Positions 1-9,107 of a stretch of DNA of 51,374 nucleotides are shown here, one piece after another. The stretch lies in the NCBI GenBank assembly GCA_001766655.1, contig MJCC01000019.1, positions 50,109 through 101,482 of the forward strand, given 5' to 3'. Source of the stretch: Phytomonas francai. Its lineage: Eukaryota; Euglenozoa; Kinetoplastea; Trypanosomatida; Trypanosomatidae. The notes under the pieces were generated by a model, which was not told the DNA's origin, made no database searches, and saw only the letters and a program-made list of their open reading frames with translations. Position 1 is the stretch's first letter. Each line of letters starts with the position of its first letter. Both the position numbers and the translations under genes were made by a program.

Positions 1-189
1 AGGAAACCGAGCAGAACCTCGCGGATACGTCAGCCAGGCTCGAGGAAACCGAGCAGGACCTCGTGTACACGTCAGCCAGGCTACAGGAAACTGAGCACAA
101 CCTCGCGGATACTTCAGCCAGGCTCGAGGAAACCGAGCACAACCTCGCGGATACTTCAGCCAGGCTCCAGGAAACCGAGCACAACCTCG
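1..189 (+). repeat. 42-bp coding tandem repeat
   Basis: About four and a half copies of a 42-bp unit lie head to tail and run off the left edge. Copies differ at a few bases, mostly giving Q/E, H/Q and N/D changes; one copy reads VYTSAR instead of ADTSAR. The period is a multiple of three, so the frame is kept. Confidence 0.9.
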
Positions 190-596
190 ACCTGGAGATC
201 AGCAACCTCAATGATTTACTTCATGCTGCGCGTTCAGAGTGCGCCATGCGAGATGGCTGTCTCAATAATTTTGTAGATTCTTTTACCTTTTCAACTGATT
301 TGTTTTTGTCAGCGCTAACGCATTTGCAGTCTGAGGCTATGAAGGACATCATGTTGCAGTCTCATCTTTCTCTTGCTTCGATTGCGGATGTTGCCGCTAA
401 AGAAGCTGCACGATTTAACTTCTTGCGGTCTGTGCTTATTAAGATTGATGATGACGTTAAGATTGCTACTTCCGAGATGGATGTTGATATAAGTGCAAGG
501 GATTCAATGGAATCCCCTAGTCGTCTCGGAGATGTGTCTAGTCGTGAGAATACTGTCACCAAGCGTAAGTCGCATGCTCAGCTCCTCACTTTTTAA
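1..596 (+). CDS. Coiled-coil repeat protein, 3' part only
   Basis: The frame is open at the left edge (first full codon at position 3) and ends with TAA at 594-596, so the N-terminus is outside the window. The first ~63 visible residues are tandem copies of a 14-residue unit of the type LADTSAR-LEETEHN. Leucine recurs every seventh residue, which is a regular two-heptad coiled coil. After the repeats comes a non-repetitive tail of about 135 residues with hydrophobic and amphipathic stretches and a basic, serine-rich end. There is no signal peptide or membrane segment in the visible part. I do not recognise the family; repetitive coiled-coil proteins of this kind in trypanosomatids are often cytoskeletal or flagellar, but that is only a guess. 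The in-frame GTG at 63 is not a start, because the repeat and frame continue upstream of it. Confidence 0.75.
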   Translation, partial: ETEQNLADTSARLEETEQDLVYTSARLQETEHNLADTSARLEETEHNLADTSARLQETEHNLDLEISNLNDLLHAARSECAMRDGCLNNFVDSFTFSTDLFLSALTHLQSEAMKDIMLQSHLSLASIADVAAKEAARFNFLRSVLIKIDDDVKIATSEMDVDISARDSMESPSRLGDVSSRENTVTKRKSHAQLLTF

Positions 597-1488
597 TCTC
601 GGAAAATTATTTGATTCCACCGTGTTATTTTTTCTTTCAAATCTCCTTCCATAACCAGCGAAAATAGTGTAAACATTATTGGTGCGATGTCATGCAGCAC
701 ACTAAGCATGCAAATCGCTGTCATGTGTCGTTCTGGAGATACCCTTGGGGCCATCCTTCTCTTACCACGGGGGGGGAAAGGTATGTCGCTATGGGGTGTA
801 GTATAATTGCAAATAATTTGTTTACTCGAACTTGACAATACGCCTCATACAGATATTTATCACATGCAAAAAGGAAATAGCTATTAAGGAATACTATGCC
901 ACCCCCTCCATTGTACCTTTGTACGTTCAATAACTACCCTTTTTAGAGAAAAGTCAGGTAGGGATTGGCACATTAATATATTTCCATTTTATTTGATCTT
1001 ACTCATTGCATTCTTTTTATTAGATATTTCAATTCTAATCTTTTTGTATCTATTTTTAATTTTTAGAGTTTTTGTAGCTATGTCTTCTAATTGGTTAGAT
1101 TGCATAGAAACTTTTATGATTTTTGAACGCTCTCTGTTTTTTCCTTTGTTTCTGTGATATCTCCGTTCCCCTTAATTTTACAAGTATCTATGCTATTCAC
1201 TTTTTCCTATTCCTCGTTCATGTGCACTAGGGACTTTTTAGGTAATTTATTTAAAGGCTACTCCACTCTTCATATAAAAAATTGCGTTTGCTTTTCTCTC
1301 TGCGTAACTATTATTTTCGTGAACCGTAAATGCATCTGAAGCTAAAGTCCCCTCCCCTTGCTGAGTAGTAGTAATAGACTCGAGGGGTGAGTTTTTACAC
1401 CCCCTCCCCCCCCCCCCCCCCTAAAATATATTCACATTTGCCCATAAGCCTGAACTTAGCAAGATACATTTGGTTTGAAAATCTACGA
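597..1488. other. Intergenic spacer, AT-rich
   Basis: No gene is supported here. The stretch is rich in T runs, holds a short G run near 771-777, a pyrimidine-rich patch around 1131-1185, and ends in the poly-C tract before the next gene. Short open frames are present but have no ATG or no coding-like composition. Confidence 0.6.
1400..1459 (+). promoter_or_regulatory. Poly-C/pyrimidine tract and likely trans-splice acceptor
   Basis: A nearly pure C tract (1400-1421) is followed by the first AG dinucleotides at 1447-1448 and 1458-1459. This is the arrangement expected for spliced-leader addition. It places the mRNA 5' end just before the ATG at 1489. Confidence 0.5.
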
Positions 1489-4400
1489 ATGCGCAATTTG
1501 AAAGTCACGACGTTCACAGGATGTCTACTTCATGGTCGATCGCTTGGCGCATGCACCGTTTTGGGTGTGTACGGGGCGGTTGGTAGACGCGGGATCACCC
1601 TACCGCCGCGCCGCGCTGAACCGGGGAGGGCATCGTTTCGGCGCCCCCCCCCCTTCCGCACACCTCGCACGCGGCCCCTTCGAACGGGAGGGGGAAGACG
1701 GGACGCGGCCGGGATGCTCATCCCGGAGGCCCTTTTGCAGGCCCAGCGCCTGCCCTACGACGTGTTCGACCGCAGCGTGGACGCGTGCTCGCGGGGGGTG
1801 TTGGGGCTCGCGCCCGGCCCCCACGAGGGCAGCGTCCCGGACACCGCCCCCGGCAACTTCGGGGCCGCCTTTGACCACGGCAAGATCATCTTCCACGGGT
1901 CCTCCGGGGACGCCAGGCGGCTTATGGAGGCCGCCGCGAGGGTGGCATCGCACGGTCCTATGGATAAAGGAGGCCGGGGACCCCCCTCCGACGCGCTCGA
2001 GGCGGCATCTCGCACGATGGTGGCCTACGTGCGCGAGAGCCACCCGCCGCCAGAGGCCGTCCCCCCCTCACCTGGGGCGACGCCAGGCCGTGCCCAAGAC
2101 CCTGAGACGGCGTCCCGCAGCGTCCTGGAGATGGATGATGGGGAGAAAATATCCGTGCGGCGGGATCACATGGCGGTGGTCCGGAGGGTGGCATTCGGTA
2201 GCCCAGGCAGTCCTACTCACGATCGGCCATGGCTCGATAGGATTCTGTCAAACCCCAACGATGCCGAGGTGCTACTACAAAAAGGGAGGGATGAGGGCGG
2301 AAAAGAAGCCAACGCGGATACCGCGACACAACGACGCTCTTTACGGCGGCTCAAGGAAGCCGAGCGGTCTGATATGAAGTACGGTTTAACGCGTCATCCG
2401 TGCCGAATACAGGGTGAGGGTTGTCGTGGCAACCTCAATGAGGGCTGCATTCGGTCAGCGTTTACCCCCGCGTCGTCCTCGTGTGCCTCACTGCATGTCG
2501 CTTCAGCAATGTGCCCTTACGCGCAATATCCTTCCGTGTGTTGTGTGGACTACTTGAGCCATGGTCGGTGCAAACGAGCAGAGCTGGGCTGCTGCCCGTG
2601 GTTCCACGGTGACCCTGGTTCGGTATCCTTTCAGAGGCTACTGGCGGAGTTCCTGGTCACCGATGAAGGCATCGAGGAGGGCGCCACAGCCCGGGTTGTA
2701 CAGCAGTTGCGTGAAACTTCCCCTCTTATGGGAATGATCCTGCAGACTGTTGTGGATCTGATCACCGTGGCGATTGAAGAAAATGACATGCATTCCGCTT
2801 TCCTTGGAGCAACGGAGTCAAAGGGTAGCACGAACCCCCACCGAATTGAAGTGCTACGTGAAATTCTTCATTCTCGTCGCGAAACTCGCCCCTGCGACTC
2901 AGAGGTACAGTCAAAATGGGAAGAAGGAGAAGGTGAGGTCTATCAGTGGTTGAACGTACTAGCAGTCCCTGCCTTCTCTCATTCGGAAACAAAGGGCATG
3001 GGAGGGGAGGACCAACGCGCGTGGTGCTTAGGTCTAGACATCAGTGTGGTAAAGTGTGTGTTGGGCTCTAGTACATCTGAAACAGTGCCGCCTGATTATC
3101 ATGATCTGAAACACGACTGCGAAGATCTTCCTGCATGCAGCAACAATCTCTTACTCCGTACTCACGCGGCCCCTGCCCCTGACATCCATTCTGTGAATAG
3201 AACTTCGACCCTTCTCCCCGAGGACTCTTTTAACAATCCAAAACCCAGCAACAAGGTCAACATGGAGGAGATTTGCCGGTTATGGAGCTCTTTTTTTGCA
3301 CTTAACGCCCCAATTGCGTGCACAAATGTGGGGGAGGCAACTCAAAAGCCACAGTATCTGCGGCTTTCACCTCTGCTCACTCAGTGGGCTGTCGACACAT
3401 CTGCGCAACAGCTTTGGCGCTCCAGGCATTCAGCTCACACACCAGAGCAGGATATTACTACGCAGAAAGACACACCCTCCCAACTCTTCGAAGATGCGGC
3501 ACGCTATTTGCTGCAGTGTCGCGTAAGGGACTGTGAAGAGTTTAATCTTTATTTTCCTTCGTCGAGCCGAGGCTCATCGTTACCCTCCGCTGCAGAACTA
3601 GGCCGTCTGCGTTGGGCCCCGCTTTTGCTTCTCCAGGACTGTGTACGTCTAGAGCACATATCGGCTAGAGACCCACAACCACGAGCATCCCATGACACCA
3701 TGCCAAGTGAAGAGCTTGAGCACACTGCATCTCTTCCCTCTTCACTTCGAGATTTCGGAGATGAAGCGAGCGCTGAGAGGGGTGGCCGGACAAGTCCCTC
3801 GTTGGACTTTTTTGCGTCGTCGTCAAGTTCCTTTCTCGACCAAACGTGCAACCCTGTACTTCCAACATCGTTCATGTTGGATACCTTAATTGAGGAATTC
3901 GTGAATGCCGATTGGAGTACGAAGAAGAAGGGAATGGAGAAAGGGGGTGCCAGGCACGCGTACCATAGTGGCGCTGTCACGAGTGAGTTGACATTTGCCT
4001 GGCACGCTCTCCACGCTGTCGTTCTCAAACTTGGTTTAGGTCTCCTGCACTGTATGGAGCTCACGTTTGCTACAGTAGTCTCAACCGAAATCCATGGTGA
4101 TCCGCAGAACACAAGCTCTGCCGTTGTCGCCCAGCTGCTTCTTTCCCATAACAGCAGGGATGGAAGTACGGCAGGTCTTTTCACATTCGTGCAGACGGCG
4201 CTGCTTCACCTGGGGCTAGCACTTAGCACTGCACTGGGGGAACGCTATGAGCGCCCCCTGTTAGATTCCGTTGGGTGGACACCGTGGACAGAGCAGTCTA
4301 TGTTCGCCGATGAGTTCAAAAGATCACTGTTCACTGCTGCCGGATTTGCGCGCCATCATCAACCTGTGGTAGTGTTTAGTTTCATGAATTCACTTCTGAA

Positions 4401-6927
4401 CGGTCTGCTTCTTGTAGTGCTTCAGCGAGCCGAGCGGATGCACATGCTCCATGAACATAGTCCAGTACGACGTTTACTGTCACTTGACCCCCTTGATAGC
4501 ACAAAGGGAAGTAAAGGTGGTGAGGCGACTCTAGGGTTCAAGCATCAAGCAGAGGTCCTAGGCCGAGTCCACCTGCAGCGCCTCCATAGTCGCAGAAGTA
4601 TGAGCCACTCACTGCGACCATACATCTCCGCATCGCTTGGCATCTGGTCCAGCCTCCACGACCACAGTCAGCGGGTCTTGGCGGCACGCGGGCAGGCAAT
4701 GAAAGAATTCCGGACTATCCGCGCAGAGTTTGACGCGGAAAGGTCACGAAAGGCGCAGGTGCGCACTCGAAAGTACGGCGGCAGCCCTGTGGAGGTGGGC
4801 GAAGGGTATCAGGACACTCTCCCTATCATAGACTTGCTTCTACCCCATGGTTCTGCAGCTCTGTGTGCTGCTGCGATTTCCCGACTGTTGGCCCTCCTCC
4901 GGGAGGGTGGTTCACCTTACAAGTCGCTCCGCTTTGCAGCATCCATCATCTACAGCGCCCGTATGCTGCGGCACGCCGCAAAGCAACCACGGCCGCAGTA
5001 TGTACAATCCACTAAGACAGTCCATCGAATGACAAGATCTCGGGAGACCAACCGAAAGCACGTCACGAAGGTACGCGTCCCTGTGGTAAAGCTTGTTAGC
5101 AGCGCACATGATGCATGGGATAAAGAGGGAAAAAAGCGTGGCCACCGTGCGGTCAAGCCGATCGGGTTGTGTTATGTGCTGGACGAAGAGGTGGTTCATG
5201 AAACCCTGCGTGTCGGCCTGCATATGAAGAAGTCTGGCCTGAAACTGACCGACGGCATTCGCGATGACTGCGCAAAGGGGGCGTTGATAGACTATGCGGA
5301 GGGACGTTGCCTTCCAGCACCCACCCCTGAGCTTGTGGAAGCTTATCTCTCGTGGAGGTCGCGCAGAGAACTCCCCAGGCATGCAGCGTTGTCAGTCACA
5401 CCGTATTTGCTTCAAGTCTTGGGGCTGCGTGCCCATAGGAGGGAGGAGTGGAAGGGCTCTCAACTGCTGGAGGTAGATCCCCCGGTTTACAGCCGTCGAA
5501 TTCCACCGACAGCCCTCCTGCTTGAGATTCTCGCGGCGCACACGGATCCAGAGGACGTTGATCGTCACCAGGCGTGTCTGACGCTGCTTCAGCAAGACAT
5601 ACATCGCTTCGGCACTGCTGAGGTGTGTTTTGCGATACAGTACCGACTGGTATGTCGGCGGCCTGCCCTTGGCTTATCGGTGATGCACCGCCTATGGGTT
5701 TACGCCATCACAGGGGCAAGTGCACCTTGGGGGCTTCCCCTGAAAAAAGACGCGGCCGCAATAATCAAGGGGTGCGGGAGTGTTCATGGTCGCAATTCCA
5801 GTGTTGATGCCAATGAGCAGGCGCTACTTTGGTCGAAGCTGCGTTGCATTGCAGAGGAAGACTTAGAGTCATATGGTGAGTTATGGTCCACCATGGGGAA
5901 CAAAAAGTTCCAGGCAAAGACAGTTTCCAACACAACGCCCGCTACCGTTCAGGAGCTTAAAGAATATCTGCAGGGAGAAGGCAGGCGCAGTGCTGCCTCG
6001 TCGTCGCAACTGCGGGCGTCCCCCAAGGCAACCCCTCCATCCTATGAGAACCTTATCCATCAAAATTGGTTGTCCTGTCAGCCCAACGAGTGGCACCGCG
6101 TGCAGCTTGTTTGGTCGTTGTGCGCCGCGACGTTGCTGGGCTTGTCGCCCAGCCAACTCGAGGCGGCGCATGAGAACCGCCGGTTAGCCGCCCAGTGTCT
6201 TTTCTACTGCTTTGTGGCCGCGTTGCCGCTTGGCATGAACGCGCAGCGAGACAAGACAGTTCAGGTGCTGCTATTATCAGGGCTGCTCTCCGATGAGGCC
6301 AGCGGACACGCAGCGAGGGAAAGAGGTGCGGAACGTTCAGTTGCGTGCGGAGACAACGAGCGTAGGGCTGTAGAGGAACGACCTCTATCGCGCGGCTGCG
6401 ATGGTCTGATGCTGTCTTCAGCTCACGCTTTAAGAGTGCGGGGGCTGCGTACTTTTCTGGCCGCCCAACAGCAGCTTGCAATGAGGCTTCTAGATCAGTG
6501 TCAGCAGGGTGGCGATCTGGGCGCTGTCGGACAGGGATGGGTGCCTGCTGCATGGCAGGAGATCCTTCTTGCGGAGCTGAAGGACTTTCTCTTGCCTTGT
6601 CAAAAGGGCATCGCGGCGAAAGCTGTTCCACTCCCTGTGTGGCAGTTGTTTCAGGCGCTGCTTGCCCAGCCCTCCCTTGCGCTCGCGTGGGTGGAGCATA
6701 CCCTGCTGAGTCCGAGTGATGCACTGTTAATGTGGTTGGTGGTACATGTTGACTACCAAGATCAAGAGCTTAAAGCGCTGATACAATGGCTTGAGGCGCT
6801 TCCCAGACCAACCGCAACCGCACGTGTAGTGCTTGCACAATGCAAGAAAGAACATGCAGAGTTGAAACATAACGATCGGTACCTGAAAAAGAGCTTCACT
6901 AACTCTCTGATTAGGTCTCATCGCTGA
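1489..6927 (+). CDS. Very large protein with CCCH-like cysteine cluster, unrecognised
   Basis: From the ATG at 1489 the product is 1812 residues, ending in TGA. This is the first ATG after the poly-C tract and acceptor AGs. An in-frame ATG at 1714 would give 1737 residues. The longer start adds an N-terminus of about 75 residues that is rich in Arg, Ser and Gly and has no Asp or Glu in its first 40, like a mitochondrial presequence. Near residues 352-376 (2542-2616) Cys and His are spaced C-X8-C-X7-C-X3-H, close to a CCCH zinc finger. The rest is mostly helical-looking with Leu/Ala-rich stretches, suggesting an alpha-solenoid, but no repeat is clear. The first ~650 bp are much more GC-rich than the remainder. 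I cannot assign a function; an organellar RNA-binding scaffold is one guess. Confidence 0.7.
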   Translation: MRNLKVTTFTGCLLHGRSLGACTVLGVYGAVGRRGITLPPRRAEPGRASFRRPPPFRTPRTRPLRTGGGRRDAAGMLIPEALLQAQRLPYDVFDRSVDACSRGVLGLAPGPHEGSVPDTAPGNFGAAFDHGKIIFHGSSGDARRLMEAAARVASHGPMDKGGRGPPSDALEAASRTMVAYVRESHPPPEAVPPSPGATPGRAQDPETASRSVLEMDDGEKISVRRDHMAVVRRVAFGSPGSPTHDRPWLDRILSNPNDAEVLLQKGRDEGGKEANADTATQRRSLRRLKEAERSDMKYGLTRHPCRIQGEGCRGNLNEGCIRSAFTPASSSCASLHVASAMCPYAQYPSVCCVDYLSHGRCKRAELGCCPWFHGDPGSVSFQRLLAEFLVTDEGIEEGATARVVQQLRETSPLMGMILQTVVDLITVAIEENDMHSAFLGATESKGSTNPHRIEVLREILHSRRETRPCDSEVQSKWEEGEGEVYQWLNVLAVPAFSHSETKGMGGEDQRAWCLGLDISVVKCVLGSSTSETVPPDYHDLKHDCEDLPACSNNLLLRTHAAPAPDIHSVNRTSTLLPEDSFNNPKPSNKVNMEEICRLWSSFFALNAPIACTNVGEATQKPQYLRLSPLLTQWAVDTSAQQLWRSRHSAHTPEQDITTQKDTPSQLFEDAARYLLQCRVRDCEEFNLYFPSSSRGSSLPSAAELGRLRWAPLLLLQDCVRLEHISARDPQPRASHDTMPSEELEHTASLPSSLRDFGDEASAERGGRTSPSLDFFASSSSSFLDQTCNPVLPTSFMLDTLIEEFVNADWSTKKKGMEKGGARHAYHSGAVTSELTFAWHALHAVVLKLGLGLLHCMELTFATVVSTEIHGDPQNTSSAVVAQLLLSHNSRDGSTAGLFTFVQTALLHLGLALSTALGERYERPLLDSVGWTPWTEQSMFADEFKRSLFTAAGFARHHQPVVVFSFMNSLLNGLLLVVLQRAERMHMLHEHSPVRRLLSLDPLDSTKGSKGGEATLGFKHQAEVLGRVHLQRLHSRRSMSHSLRPYISASLGIWSSLHDHSQRVLAARGQAMKEFRTIRAEFDAERSRKAQVRTRKYGGSPVEVGEGYQDTLPIIDLLLPHGSAALCAAAISRLLALLREGGSPYKSLRFAASIIYSARMLRHAAKQPRPQYVQSTKTVHRMTRSRETNRKHVTKVRVPVVKLVSSAHDAWDKEGKKRGHRAVKPIGLCYVLDEEVVHETLRVGLHMKKSGLKLTDGIRDDCAKGALIDYAEGRCLPAPTPELVEAYLSWRSRRELPRHAALSVTPYLLQVLGLRAHRREEWKGSQLLEVDPPVYSRRIPPTALLLEILAAHTDPEDVDRHQACLTLLQQDIHRFGTAEVCFAIQYRLVCRRPALGLSVMHRLWVYAITGASAPWGLPLKKDAAAIIKGCGSVHGRNSSVDANEQALLWSKLRCIAEEDLESYGELWSTMGNKKFQAKTVSNTTPATVQELKEYLQGEGRRSAASSSQLRASPKATPPSYENLIHQNWLSCQPNEWHRVQLVWSLCAATLLGLSPSQLEAAHENRRLAAQCLFYCFVAALPLGMNAQRDKTVQVLLLSGLLSDEASGHAARERGAERSVACGDNERRAVEERPLSRGCDGLMLSSAHALRVRGLRTFLAAQQQLAMRLLDQCQQGGDLGAVGQGWVPAAWQEILLAELKDFLLPCQKGIAAKAVPLPVWQLFQALLAQPSLALAWVEHTLLSPSDALLMWLVVHVDYQDQELKALIQWLEALPRPTATARVVLAQCKKEHAELKHNDRYLKKSFTNSLIRSHR

Positions 6928-7068
6928 GGACTGCTCTTAGCATTTTTTGTCCCTTTTAAATCATTATGATTGTTGCATGGGAAAAAATGAATATCGAATG
7001 AGGGGAGAACTTCCTAACAGCTTAACTCTGAAGAGGGAAGACATAACTTTTTACAACAGTTATATATA

Positions 7069-7116
<48 letters not shown>

Positions 7117-7288
7117 CTATAAATGGTTTGCCAACAGACATCTCTATTTCATGCCGACTTTGTCTCCCTTTTCTTCGCATAAATAATCAACGCATAAAGA
7201 TACCTTACTTATCCATAGCTACTTTTAAAAAAAACGCCGAAAAAGCATCAAATATCGCTATATTTACCTTGGAAAAAATCAAGCAAAG
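6928..7288. other. Intergenic spacer before PFR2 copy A
   Basis: AT-rich and gene-free. It carries a long TA dinucleotide tract, and a CT-rich patch (about 7157-7178) that could guide spliced-leader addition to the first PFR2 gene. Its last 16 bases are shared with the spacer end before PFR2 copy B. Confidence 0.6.
7061..7111. repeat. (TA)n microsatellite
   Basis: A nearly perfect TA dinucleotide run of about 50 bp, interrupted once near 7069-7070, lies in the spacer upstream of PFR2 copy A. Confidence 0.95.
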
Positions 7289-9107
7289 ATGTCGCAAGCT
7301 GCTGATGTGCAATATCCCGTGGAGGGCGCCGCCGTCGCGAACGAGCCGGAGGTGACCGACGTCACGCTTGAGGCCGCCCGCAAGCAGAAGATCCACAACC
7401 TCAAACTCAAGACCGCCTGCCTGTCGAACGAGGAGTTCATCCAGGACCTGCACGTGTCGGACTGGAGCGAGACGCAGAAGCAGAAGCTCGCGGCAGCCCA
7501 CGAAAAGGCGCAGGAGCTCCTGAAAACGGTCGAGAGCAGCACCAAGTGGGCCCTCACGGAGGCATACGACATCCAGAAGCTGATGCGTGTGTGCGGGCTG
7601 GAGATGTCCGTGCGCGAGCTCTACAAGCCGGAGGACAAGCCGCAGTACCTAGAGATCGTGGCGCTCAAGAAGACACTGGGTGAGCTGAAGGAGCACCCGA
7701 ACAAGACCCGCACCGTGTCGTTCACGGGAACGATTGACAACAGCATCCAGAAGCTGGAGAAGGCGGAGGATGAGCTCCGCAGGTCGCAGCTAGACGCGAG
7801 CGACATGGCGCAGGTCCCCGTTCCCGTTGTGAAGAGCCTGGAGGACTGCATGAACGTGACGGTGGTGCAGCACGCGTTGCAGGGCAACGAGGAGCAGATC
7901 AAGGCGCAGCTCGAGGCCATCGCGAAGGCGAAGGAGATCCGAAACGTGGCGATCGCCGACGGTGAGATGGCGATCGCTGAGGAGCAGTACTACATCAAGG
8001 CGCAGCTGCTGGAGCACCTCGTGGAGCTCGTGACCGATAAGTTCCGGATTATTGGCCAGACCGAGGATGAGAACAAGGAGTTTGGAGGCATCCAGGACGT
8101 ACAGAAGCGCGCCTTCCAGGAGGCCGCCGCCATCAAGGACGCGAAGCGCCGCATGAAAAACCACTGCGAGGACGACCTCAAGAGACTGCACGACGCGATC
8201 CAGAAGGCTGACCTTGAGGACGCCGAGGCCATGCAGCGCTTCGCGACTCAGAAGGACAAGAGCGAGCACTTGATTGAGTCTAACCTTGACAAACAGAATG
8301 ACACCTGGCGCAAGATCCAGGAAATGGAGCGTGTGCTGCAGCGCCTGGGCACGGAGCGATTCGAGGAGGTGAAGCGGCGCATCGAAGAGAACGACCGCGA
8401 GGAGAAGCGACGCGTGGAGTACCAGCAATTCCTCGATGTGTGCGGCCAGCACAAGAAGCTCCTGGAGCTGTCCGTGTACAACTGCGATCTCGCGATGCGG
8501 TGCACGGGCATGGTGGAGGAGATGGTCGCGGAGAGCTGCAGTGCGATCAAGGCTCGCCACAGCAAGACCACGGAGGAGCTCGGCGATCTGAGGCTGCAGG
8601 TGCACCAGGAGTACCTGGAGGCCTTCCGTCGTCTGTACAAGACGCTCGGCCAGCTTGTGTACAAGAAAGAGAAGCGTCTCGAGGAGGTGGATCGCAACAT
8701 CCGCACAACGCATATCCAGCTTGAGTTCGCCATTGAGACGTTCGACCCGAACGCGAAGAAGCACTCGGAGACGAAGAAGGAGCTGTACAAGCTGCGCGCG
8801 CAGGTGGAGGAGGAGCTCGAGATGCTGAAGGATAAGATGACGCAGTCGCTGGAGATGTTCGGCCCAACCGAGGACGCGCTCCACCAGGCCGGCATCGAGT
8901 TCGTGCATCCCGCCGAGGAGGTCGAGGACGGCAACCTGATGCGCCGTAGCAAGATGGTCGAGTACCGCGCTCACCTAGCCAAGCAGGAGGAGGTGAAGAT
9001 CGCCGCCGAGCGCGAGGAGCTGAAGCGTTCCAAGGTCTTGCAGAGCCAGCAGTACCGCGGCAAGACGGTGCAGCAGATCACGGAATAATGGCAAAGTGAT
9101 AGGGAAA
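7273..9107 (+). repeat. Duplicated PFR2 block, copy A
   Basis: This 1835-bp block is nearly identical to 11198-13032. It starts 16 bases before the ATG and ends 19 bases after the stop codon. I see two base differences: 7513 (G versus C, residue 75) and 9102 (G versus A, 3' flank). Outside the block the flanks are unrelated. Confidence 0.95.
7289..9088 (+). CDS. PFR2: Paraflagellar rod protein 2, copy A
   Basis: The 599-residue product is a major structural protein of the paraflagellar rod, the lattice that runs beside the axoneme in euglenozoan flagella and is needed for normal motility. I recognise it from the N-terminal block TLEAARKQKIHNLKLKTACL and the conserved C-terminal block ending in SQQYRGKTVQQITE. 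The length equals that of known PFR2 proteins (about 600). It is almost wholly charged alpha-helical coiled coil (Flagellar_rod family), with no signal peptide or membrane segment. The ATG at 7289 matches the family start. Codons are strongly GC-ending, as in highly expressed trypanosomatid genes. Residue 75 is Gln here and His in the second copy. The rod partner PFR1 is not in the window. Tandem PFR genes are normal and raise expression where there is little promoter control. Confidence 0.97.
   Translation: MSQAADVQYPVEGAAVANEPEVTDVTLEAARKQKIHNLKLKTACLSNEEFIQDLHVSDWSETQKQKLAAAHEKAQELLKTVESSTKWALTEAYDIQKLMRVCGLEMSVRELYKPEDKPQYLEIVALKKTLGELKEHPNKTRTVSFTGTIDNSIQKLEKAEDELRRSQLDASDMAQVPVPVVKSLEDCMNVTVVQHALQGNEEQIKAQLEAIAKAKEIRNVAIADGEMAIAEEQYYIKAQLLEHLVELVTDKFRIIGQTEDENKEFGGIQDVQKRAFQEAAAIKDAKRRMKNHCEDDLKRLHDAIQKADLEDAEAMQRFATQKDKSEHLIESNLDKQNDTWRKIQEMERVLQRLGTERFEEVKRRIEENDREEKRRVEYQQFLDVCGQHKKLLELSVYNCDLAMRCTGMVEEMVAESCSAIKARHSKTTEELGDLRLQVHQEYLEAFRRLYKTLGQLVYKKEKRLEEVDRNIRTTHIQLEFAIETFDPNAKKHSETKKELYKLRAQVEEELEMLKDKMTQSLEMFGPTEDALHQAGIEFVHPAEEVEDGNLMRRSKMVEYRAHLAKQEEVKIAAEREELKRSKVLQSQQYRGKTVQQITE

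Noticed and set aside
1..189. CRISPR-like array
   Set aside because: The 42-bp units are contiguous without spacers and code for protein; the same holds for the spacer-free 47-bp units at 28531-28646. The genome is eukaryotic.
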